Source of the DNA: Enterobacter sp. EA-1
GTDB lineage: Bacteria; Pseudomonadota; Gammaproteobacteria; Enterobacterales; Enterobacteriaceae
Direction: 5' to 3'
Length of the DNA: 64,000 nt
Assembly (NCBI GenBank): GCA_002886105.1
Contig: CP025776.1
Coordinates: 496,001 to 560,000, forward strand
The notes beneath the pieces are model-generated. The model saw only the letters and a program-made list of their open reading frames with translations. It did no database searches and was not told the origin of the DNA. Below, piece after piece: positions 55,703 through 64,000 of the stretch. Made by a program: the position numbers and the translations under genes. Each line of letters begins with the position of its first letter. The first letter of the stretch is position 1.

Positions 55703-55842
55703 GCTGAATAATCACCTACTGGGCGGCTAAGCCCGGTCAGGGTAAGAAAAAACGCGTCACTCTCGCACGGCTTTCCTTGCCCTTACTCCTGCGGTGACGT
55801 GAGAAAAATTGTCACCTGCGTGCTCTCTAATCCAAGGTCAAC

Positions 55843-56046
55843 ATGAGTCTGTTTCCCGTAATCGTGGTGTTCGGTTTATCGTTCCCACCGATTTTTTTCG
55901 AATTAATTTTGTCACTGGCGATCTTCTGGCTGGTGCGTCGTGTGCTGGTCCCGACCGGGATCTACGACTTTGTCTGGCACCCGGCGTTATTTAATACCGC
56001 GCTCTACTGCTGCCTGTTTTATCTGCTGTCGCGCCTGTTTGTTTGA
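55843..56046 (+). CDS. aaeX: Small membrane protein AaeX
   Basis: Intact, 67 residues, [20 protein letters not shown] to [13 protein letters not shown]. Two hydrophobic helices (DUF1656). First gene of the aaeXAB efflux operon, seven bases upstream of aaeA. It is not needed for efflux in E. coli, as far as I know. Confidence 0.93.
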   Translation: MSLFPVIVVFGLSFPPIFFELILSLAIFWLVRRVLVPTGIYDFVWHPALFNTALYCCLFYLLSRLFV

Positions 56047-56053
56047 GGTAGAT

Positions 56054-56991
56054 GTGAAAACACTAACAAGAAATATCTCCCGTACCGCTATCACGATGGT
56101 ACTGGTTATCCCACGGCATTCATCGCTATCTTCCGCGCACGGGTCTATTACACTGAATCGCCTGGACGCGTGATGCGCGATTTTAGTGCTGACGTCGTCG
56201 CCATCGCGCCGGATGTCACCGGGCTGGTCACGTCAGTCAATGTGCATGACAACCAACTGGTGAAACAGGGACAAGTCCTGTTCACTATCGATCAGCCACG
56301 CTATCAAAAGCCCTCGAGCAAGACGAGGCGGATGTCGCCTATTACGAGGCGCTGGTCAGCGAAAAAACGTCGTGAAGCCGGGCGTCGTAACCAGTTGGGC
56401 GTGCAGGCAATGTCGCGTGAAGAAATCGACCAGGGCCAATAATACGCTGCAAACCGAACTGCATCAGTTAGCAAAAGCCGTTGCGACCCGCGATCTGGCA
56501 AAGCTGGATCTTGAACGTACGATTATTCGCGCCCCGGCGGACGGCTGGGTCACCAACCTCAACGTTTACACCGGTGAGTTTATCACCCGTGGCTCCACCG
56601 CTGTGGCATTGGTGAAGCAGAACACGTTCTATGTTCTGGCTTATATGGAAGAGACCAAGCTGGAAGGCGTACGCGCGCGGGTTACCGGGCGGAAGTCACC
56701 CCGCTGGGCAGTAATCAGGTGTTGAAAGGAACCGTGGACAGCATTGCCGCCGGGGTGACGAATGCCAGCAGCAGCAATGACAGCAAAGGAATGGCGACCA
56801 TTGACTCCAATCTGGAGTGGGTTCGTCTGGCGCAGCGTGTGCCGGTGCGTATTCGTCTCGATCAGCAACAGGGGAATTTGTGGCCGTCGGGCACGACTGC
56901 CACGGTGGTGGTGACGGGGCAATCCGATCGCGATGAAAGCCGGGACTCTTTCTTCCGCAAAATGGCGCATCGTCTGCGTGAGCTGGGGTAA
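56054..56991 (+). CDS. aaeA: Aromatic carboxylic acid efflux membrane-fusion protein AaeA (frameshifted)
   Basis: Periplasmic adaptor working with AaeB in p-hydroxybenzoate export. GTG start ([20 protein letters not shown]), membrane anchor, then [36 protein letters not shown] lipoyl/barrel-sandwich part, [22 protein letters not shown] and [15 protein letters not shown]. At 56119 ATCCCACGGCATTC stands for ATCCTGGCATTC (CCTGG). Other breaks lie near 56140, 56165, 56312, 56365, 56440 and 56685. The end is MAHRLRELG. The span is five bases over 310 codons plus stop. Confidence 0.93.
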
Positions 56992-56996
56992 TCGCT

Positions 56997-58968
56997 ATGG
57001 GGCTGTTCTCAATTGCCAGCCAGCATCTGCGTTTTGCCTTCAAACTGGCCTTTGCCGTGGTGCTGGCGCTGTTCGTGGGTTTCCACTTTCAGCTTGAAAC
57101 GCCACGCTGGGCGGTGCTGACCGCCGCTATCGTTGCTGCGGGTCCGGCCTTTGCCGCCGGAGGTGAACCTTATTCCGGCGCGATCCGTTATCGCGGGATG
57201 TTGCGCATTATCGGCACCTTTATTGGCTGTATTGCCGGCTTAACCATTATTATCATGCTGATCCGCACGCCGCTGCTGATGCTGATGGTGTGCTGTATCT
57301 GGGCCGGGTTTTGCACTGGGTCTCTTCGCTGGTGCGCGTCGAAAACTCCTATGCGTGGGGGCTGGCGGGCTACACCGCGTTAATTATTGTCGTCACCATT
57401 CAAACCGAGCCGCTGTTGGCGCCGCAATTTGCCGTTGAACGTTGCAGCGAAATTGTGGTGGGCATTCTCTGCGCGATTGTTGCCGACCTGCTGTTTTCCC
57501 CGCGCTCAATTAAACAGGAAATCGATCGCGAACTGGATAGCCTGCTGGTGGCGCACTATCAGTTGATGCAGTTGTGCATCAAACATGGCGACAGTGAAGA
57601 GGTCGACAAAGCCCTGGCAGCCACTGGTGCGTCGGACGACCGCGCTGGATGGCATGCGCACCAACCTGAAGATTGAGTCTTCCCGCTGGGGGCGCGCCAA
57701 CCGACGCCTGAAGGCGATTAATACCCTGTCGTTGACGTTAATAACACAGGCGTGTGAAACCTACCTGATTCAAAATACTCGCCCGGAGCTGATCACCGAC
57801 ACCTTCCGCGAGCTGTTTAATGAACCCGTCGACAGCGTGCAGGATGTTCACAAGCAGATGAAAAGAGTGCGTCGGGTAATCGCCTGGACCGGTGAGCGGG
57901 AGACGCCGGTGACCATTTATAGCTGGGTCGGCGCGGCAACCCGCTATCTGTTGCTGAAACGCGGTGTGATTGGCAATGCGAAGATCAGCACCATTGAAGA
58001 AGAAGTGTTGCAGGGCGAAACGGTGGTGAAACCGGAGTCGGCGGAGCGCCATCATGCGATGGTTAACTTCTGGCGCACGACCTTGTCATGCATGCTCGGG
58101 ACGCTGTTCTGGTTGTGGACGGGCTGGACATCGGGCAGCGGTTCGATGGTGATGATTGCCGTTGTTACTTCACTGGCAATGCGTTTGCCAAATCCGAAAA
58201 TGGTAGCAAAAGACTTTTATTTACGGCATGTTATGGGCGTTGCCTATCGGGTCGTTCTACTACTTAGTGATCCTGCCCTCCACCCAGCAAAGCATGCTGC
58301 TGCTCTGTATCAGTATGGCGGTGCTTTGCGTTCTTCATTGGCATTGAAGTGCAGAAACGGCGTCTGGGTTCAATGGCGACGCTGGCGGGGACCATTAATA
58401 TCCTCGGTGCTGGATAATCCCATGACCTTTAAGTTCAGCCAGTTTCTGGATAATGCGTTGGGGCAACTGGTGGGCGTGGTGCTGGCGATGCTGGTGTTGT
58501 TGCTGGTGCGGGATAATTCACAAGCACGCACCGGACGCATGTTGCTGAATCAGTTTGTGTCGGCGGCGGTATCGGCGATGACTACCAATACTGCGCGCGC
58601 CGTAAAGAGAACCACTTGCCTGCGCTGTATCAGCAGCTTTTTCTGCTGTTGAACAAATTCCCCGGCGATATGGCGAAGTTTCGCACTGGCGTTAACGCTG
58701 ATTATTGCTCACCAGCGCCTGCGCGATGCGCCTGTACCGATTAATGATGATCTCGGCGTTTCACCGACAGCTACGCCGTACCGCTGCGCAGGTCATTTCT
58801 GCCGGTAACGATAATAAGCGCCAGCTCAGTTTTACGCAGTTACTGGATGAGCTGGACATCTACCAGCATAAATTGCACCACTGGGATGCCCCGCCGCAGG
58901 TTACCGAGCCTGTGCACCGGCTGACGGGCATGTTGCGGAAATACCAGCATGCGCTTACCCGCAGTTAA
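56997..58968 (+). CDS. aaeB: Aromatic carboxylic acid efflux pump AaeB (frameshifted)
   Basis: FUSC/PET-family inner-membrane pump with two sets of transmembrane helices around a cytoplasmic domain. It starts [31 protein letters not shown] and has [31 protein letters not shown] (within 57110). The second membrane half starts [49 protein letters not shown]. Breaks lie near 57305, 57630, 58225, 58260, 58330, 58395, 58605, 58660 and 58745. The end is [17 protein letters not shown]; about 655 residues. Stop eleven bases before a terminator stem. Confidence 0.93.
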
Positions 58969-58974
58969 ACGCAG

Positions 58975-59002
58975 AACCGACGCCAAAAGCGTCGGTTTTT
59001 TT
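58975..59002 (+). terminator. Terminator of aaeXAB
   Basis: AACCGACGC-CAAAA-GCGTCGGTT followed by seven T. Confidence 0.92.
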
Positions 59003-59051
59003 ATGTCTATACTTGGGAAGAGATTTCACACATCACCGATCAGGAGGACAA

Positions 59052-60502
59052 ATGACCACGCAGGCACTGCAGGATAACGCGCTTTTCAGACCGGTTATCT
59101 GGTTGATGGCGTCTGGAAATCGCTGGCTACCACATTTGACGTTCTGAACCCCGCCACCGGTGACGTCATCGCGAAAGTTGCTAAAGCAGGCAAAAAAGAG
59201 ACGGAAGAGGCTATCGCTGCTGCGACCCGGGCCTTCCCCGCATGGCGGGCGAAAACCGCGAAAGAACGCTCCACCATTCTTTATCGTTGGTATGAATTGA
59301 TCATTGAAAACAAAAGCTGGCTGGGTCAGTTGATGACCACCGAACAGGGCAAGCCTTTGAAAGAAGCCGAAGGCGAAGTGGAATATGCCGCCAGCTTTAT
59401 TCTGTGGTTTGCGGAGCAGGCCAAACGCGCCAATGGAGAGATTATTCCCCCGATTAAGCCCGGTTCGCGGATCCCGGCAACCCGTGAACCCGTCGGTGTG
59501 GTGGCGGCTATTACGCCGTGGAACTTCCCGATGGCGATGCTGACGCGCAAACTGGGACCGGCACTGGCGGCGGGATGCACCGGGGTTATCAAACCCGCCA
59601 ATAACACGCCGCTTAGTGCGTTTGCCTTACTGACGCTGGCAAAAAAGCGGGTGTACCGGATGGCGTGCTGAATGCCGTTGCCGGAAATACGCCTGAAATC
59701 AGCGATGCGATTATGGCCAGCCATGACGTGCGCAAGATTTCGTTCACTGGCTCGACCGCTGTCGGTAAAACGCTGGTGCGCAACGCCGCTGAAACGATGA
59801 AGAAAGTGTCGATGGAGCTCGGCGGGAACGCACCGTATATCGTGTTTGAGGATGCGGACATCGACGCGGCGGTACAGGGCGCAATTGCGAATAAATTCCG
59901 TAATGCCGGTCAGGTTTGCGTCAGCGTTAATCGTTTTATATCCATGAGTCGGTCTATGAGCAGTTTACCTGGAAGCTGAGCGCTGCGGTGAGCGCACTGA
60001 AGGTTGGGAATGGCCCGTGGATGAAGGGGTTGTCGTTGGCCCGCTTATTGAACCTGCCGCCGTGGAGAAAGTGCGCGAGCATGTGGACGATGCGGTGGCC
60101 AAAGGGGCGAAAAGTGCTGGCAGGCGGTAAACCTCATAGCACGGGGTAACTTCTGGCTGCCCACGGTTCTGGGCGATTGCAGCGACGGTATGAAACTGGC
60201 GCAGGAAGAGACATTTGGCCCGGTAGCGGCCTGCTTCCGGTTTACCTCGGAAGAGGAGGTCGTGACGCGCGCCAACGCAACACCATTTGGCCTTGCGGCC
60301 TACTTCTATACGCAGAATCTGCAGCGGGTGTTCCGCGTTTCACAGGCGCTTGAGAGCGGGATGATCGGCATTAACGAATGCGCTGTATCAACGGAACTGG
60401 GGCCATTTGGTGGGGTGAAGGAATCTGGCTGGCCGGGAAGGATCGGTGCTGGGACTGGAGGAATTCCTTGAAGTGAAAACCCTGCATCTCGGGGGACTGT
60501 AA
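59052..60502 (+). CDS. NAD(P)-dependent aldehyde dehydrogenase, succinate-semialdehyde type (frameshifted)
   Basis: About 483 residues, close to GabD/Sad-type succinate semialdehyde dehydrogenases. It starts [12 protein letters not shown] (GAGGA ribosome site). The cofactor region [32 protein letters not shown], the [11 protein letters not shown] Rossmann turn, the general base in [13 protein letters not shown] and the catalytic Cys in [12 protein letters not shown] are intact, and the C-terminus is [15 protein letters not shown]. Breaks lie near 59083, 59640, 59937, 60020, 60100, 60148 and 60435. Its own terminator upstream separates it from aaeB, so it is a separate unit. Not at this place in E. 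coli K-12. The true substrate is not shown by sequence. Confidence 0.88.
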
Positions 60503-60522
60503 CGTTACGGGCGGCGGAGACC

Positions 60523-60792
60523 ATGAGAACCTACACGTTCGATTTTAAAAACATTGATGATCAACGTGCTTTCTATCGCGAATTTACCCACCAGTTCGCT
60601 ATTGATCGCGAGAAAATTCACGATTTGGATTCATTGTGGGATGCGGTGATGGAAGGGGCGTTACCGTTACCGGTGGAGATTGTGTTTACCCATTTACCGG
60701 AAAAACAACGTCGCCGTTTTGGGGCGTTGATCTTGTTGTTTGATGAAGCCGAAGAGGAACTGGAAGGGCAGTTGCGCTTTAACGTTCGCTGA
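60523..60792 (+). CDS. yhcO: Barstar-family protein YhcO
   Basis: Intact, 89 residues: [32 protein letters not shown] and [24 protein letters not shown]. The fold is that of barstar, the barnase inhibitor, but no barnase-like gene lies nearby. It is rather divergent from E. coli YhcO at the N-terminus. It starts 20 bases after the aldehyde dehydrogenase stop, so the two may be cotranscribed. The target is unknown. Confidence 0.9.
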   Translation: MRTYTFDFKNIDDQRAFYREFTHQFAIDREKIHDLDSLWDAVMEGALPLPVEIVFTHLPEKQRRRFGALILLFDEAEEELEGQLRFNVR

Positions 60793-60796
60793 AGGC

Positions 60797-60819
60797 AAAA
60801 AAAAGCCCCTGACAGGGGC
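60797..60819 (-). terminator. Terminator serving the yhcN-like gene (and yhcO on the other side)
   Basis: GCCCCT-GTC-AGGGGC followed by eight T on the minus strand. A second hairpin, GTCGTC-N6-GACGAC, lies at 60823-60840 between it and the stop codon. Confidence 0.82.
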
Positions 60820-60845
60820 AAGTCGTCGGACAAGACGACGAGGGT

Positions 60846-61107
60846 TTATTTATACAGTTCAGCCGTTACGTGGGTATGGTCGCCCGTACGTGCTTCGATA
60901 ATGCGATAGCTGCTGGCGCCAGCTTGGTCAGCTTTTGCGGACAGTTCGGCGAATATCCATCGGCACACCGCCTACCTGTGATACAGAGACGCTGCCCATA
61001 GGTTGCAGGTTGCTGGCCTGATCGTTAGTGACCGGGGTGGCGGCGCTTGCGCCGAAAGAGATCAGTGAAGCAAGGCCAAGGGATGCGATGATCAGATTAC
61101 GTTTCAT
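60846..61107 (-). CDS. DUF1471 (YhcN/BhsA-type) periplasmic protein, copy 1 (one frameshift)
   Basis: About 86 residues. The signal peptide MKRNLIIASLGLASLISFGASA is followed by LQPMGSVSVSQVGGVPMDI, the DUF1471 core, and after a frame break near 60955 by ASSYRIIEARTGDHTHVTAELYK. DUF1471 proteins are small periplasmic or surface proteins linked to stress and biofilm. It is a diverged tandem copy of the next gene, sharing the layout and the ending TAELYK. It is probably a paralogue from local duplication, with about 100 bases between the two. Confidence 0.87.
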
Positions 61108-61206
61108 TGTCAGTCTCCTTAAGAGCGTCTCAACAGCGAGAAGGATTGAACCACTTTTTTATACCGGTGCTGTTGAGCGACATTACATAGGGTTTATCGG
61201 TAAAAC

Positions 61207-61469
61207 TTATTTGTACAGTTCTGCAGTAGCGTGCCACTGGTCACCGGTGCGGGCTTCGATGATGCGGTAAGCCGATGCGCCTTGTGCTTCCGCTTTTTGT
61301 TCAGCTCAGCACGCATATCCATCGGAGAAGATGCGATCGCGCCAACAGAAACGGTGCCCAGAGACTGGCGGGATTGTGCCTGATCCGCATTGATGGAATC
61401 AGCGGCGAATGCGCCGAATGACAGTGCAGACAGCAGGCCCAGTGTTGCTACAGTTGATTTGATATTCAT
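61207..61469 (-). CDS. yhcN: DUF1471 periplasmic protein YhcN, copy 2 (one frameshift)
   Basis: About 87 residues. The signal peptide MNIKSTVATLGLLSALSFGAFA leads to ADSINADQAQSRQSLGTVSVGAIASSPMDMRAELNKK (read to 61300), then after one missing base GASAYRIIEARTGDQWHATAELYK. This copy is nearer to E. coli YhcN, which responds to acid and cytoplasmic pH stress. It sits downstream of argR on the same strand, 379 bases away. Confidence 0.9.
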
Positions 61470-61848
61470 GATGCTTACCTCGTCGTATTCTTTGCTTTAA
61501 TTTCTTCGGGGGTCTTATTTCGTGACCCTCATCACAAAAATCAAGTATACACTAATCACGCAAAGAATTAATACCGAGGCTAATTATAACACTCGATTAT
61601 GGGAATAATTGACGCACCTTTTTATTACCTTAAAGCATAAAAAATCACCGCTTCGCTATAAATTACTTAACGATAGTTAATAAAATCATATGGATATCTG
61701 GATTTGATTTTTTGTGCGGTGGTATGCGCTGGAGTGGTCAATCGAAACGATAAATCGCACTAACTGTTAAAGTTGATGTGGGTGAAATGTCGGGGTGAAG
61801 GGAAGAAAAGCCGAATATTCCCCGCGGTGAAAACCGCGGGAAGAGCGA
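61470..61848. other. yhcN-argR intergenic region
   Basis: AT-rich 379 bases. The only structure I see is the hairpin CCCGCGG-TGAAAA-CCGCGGG at 61821-61840 next to the argR stop, a likely transcription end without a good T-run. The rest presumably holds the yhcN promoter. Confidence 0.6.
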
Positions 61849-62323
<475 letters not shown>

Positions 62324-62349
62324 TCACCCGTATTATGGCCATGAAAACA

Positions 62350-62384
62350 ACATTATTATGCATATGGATGAATTTTTATGCAAA
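62350..62384. promoter_or_regulatory. ARG boxes upstream of argR
   Basis: TGAATTTTTATGCA (62369-62382) matches the ARG-box dyad TGAAT-N4-ATTCA at eight of ten positions. A weaker copy, ACATTATTATGCAT (62350-62363), lies about 19-20 bases away, the usual paired-box spacing. This fits autorepression of argR. Confidence 0.6.
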
Positions 62385-63671
<1,287 letters not shown>

Positions 63672-63700
63672 ATGCTGTTGCTCCGCGATGGCGGGAAGCG

Positions 63701-63733
63701 AAAAAAACCGGAGCCTGTCGCTCCGGTTTTTTT
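63701..63733. terminator. Bidirectional terminator between mdh and degS
   Basis: Seven A, ACCGGAGC-N5-GCTCCGGT, seven T: a strong hairpin with T-runs on both strands between convergent genes. Confidence 0.93.
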
Positions 63734-63740
63734 GTTGTCA

Positions 63741-64000
63741 TCAGTTGGTCGATGGGTATTCCTGAATGGTGACCTTGAAGGTCAATTTCTTATCATCACG
63801 CATCACTTCCACCGGGATTTCCGAGCCCGGGCGAATTTCCGCTACCTGATCCATGGTTTCGAGAGCTGAAACCGCAGGTTTACCGTTCACGGACGTAATA
63901 ACATCATTCACCGGATGCCTGCGCGTGCGGCTGGCCCATCGGTTGAGACTTCGTTAACGACGATCCCCTGAATCGGATCGATGCCGCCGCCCTGCGAATG
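63741..64000 (-). CDS. degS: Periplasmic serine endoprotease DegS, C-terminal part (one frameshift)
   Basis: Only the PDZ-domain end is in the window; the protease domain lies beyond the right edge. Readable parts are QGGGIDPIQGIVVNEVS, DGPAARAGIxVNDVITSVNGKPAVSALETMDQVAEIRPGS and the end KVTIQEYPSTN. DegS senses misfolded porins through this PDZ domain and cuts RseA to release sigma-E. One base is missing near 63918. DegS rather than DegQ is chosen from the C-terminal sequence and the place next to mdh. Confidence 0.88.

Noticed and set aside
55626-55842. A small gene in the aaeR-aaeX divergent region
   Set aside because: A frame near 55809 reads into aaeX DNA in another frame and has no ribosome site; the region looks regulatory.
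63741-64000. DegQ as the identity of the right-edge protease
   Set aside because: The C-terminus (VTIQEYPSTN after a single PDZ domain) and the position next to mdh fit DegS; DegQ has a second PDZ domain and lies farther away.

Overview
The window is a chromosomal segment of an enterobacterium. Gene order is close to the E. coli K-12 and Salmonella region from the ribosomal spc/alpha operons (about 74 min) to mdh-degS. The 16S gene has the variable-region signature I recall for the Citrobacter freundii group (early helix AGAGGAGCTTGCTCCTT), so Citrobacter or a near relative is my best guess. This rests on memory, not on a search. No prophage, insertion sequence, CRISPR array or plasmid-like island was found.

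Layout. 1-9.7 kb: end of the S10 operon (rpsC, rplP, rpmC, rpsQ), the whole spc operon (rplN to rpmJ, including secY) and the alpha operon (rpsM, rpsK, rpsD, rpoA, rplQ). 9.8-20.1 kb: yhdN-zntR, arfA, mscL, then trkA-rsmB-fmt-def on the minus strand; divergently dprA-smg-yrdD-tsaC-aroE-yrdB, meeting yrdA. 20.2-26.0 kb: an rrnD-position rRNA operon (P1/P2, 16S, tRNA-Glu, 23S, 5S, tRNA-Thr, second 5S, terminator). 26.0-30.9 kb: polar amino-acid ABC transporter yhdWXYZ under a sigma-54 promoter, then lipoprotein gene yhdV. 31.2-33.7 kb: an MHYT-GGDEF-EAL cyclic-di-GMP gene and yhdU, where E. coli K-12 has acrEF-acrS and yhdJ. 33.8-42.2 kb (minus): dusB-fis, prmA, panF, yhdT, accBC, aroQ, msrPQ. 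42.5-54.7 kb (plus): csrD, mreBCD, yhdE, rng, yhdP, tldD. 54.7-60.8 kb: aaeR and aaeXAB, an aldehyde dehydrogenase absent from this place in K-12, yhcO. 60.8-64 kb: two tandem YhcN-family genes, argR, mdh, and the 3' part of degS.

The dominant oddity is data quality. About 50 genes carry 1-7 base indels, including essential ribosomal protein genes and both large rRNAs. Many sit exactly where relatives have CCWGG, the Dcm methylation site; even universally conserved 16S motifs are broken there. This looks like methylation-linked basecalling error in a long-read assembly rather than gene decay. I therefore annotate frame-disrupted genes as single CDSs spanning the true start and stop and note where the frame breaks. 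I found no convincing new biological system. The best biological leads are the sigma-54/NtrC control region of yhdWXYZ, the c-di-GMP gene replacing acrEF, the roughly 100-nt gap inside dusB, a candidate AaeR operator, and pairing-preserving substitutions in the S4 leader pseudoknot.
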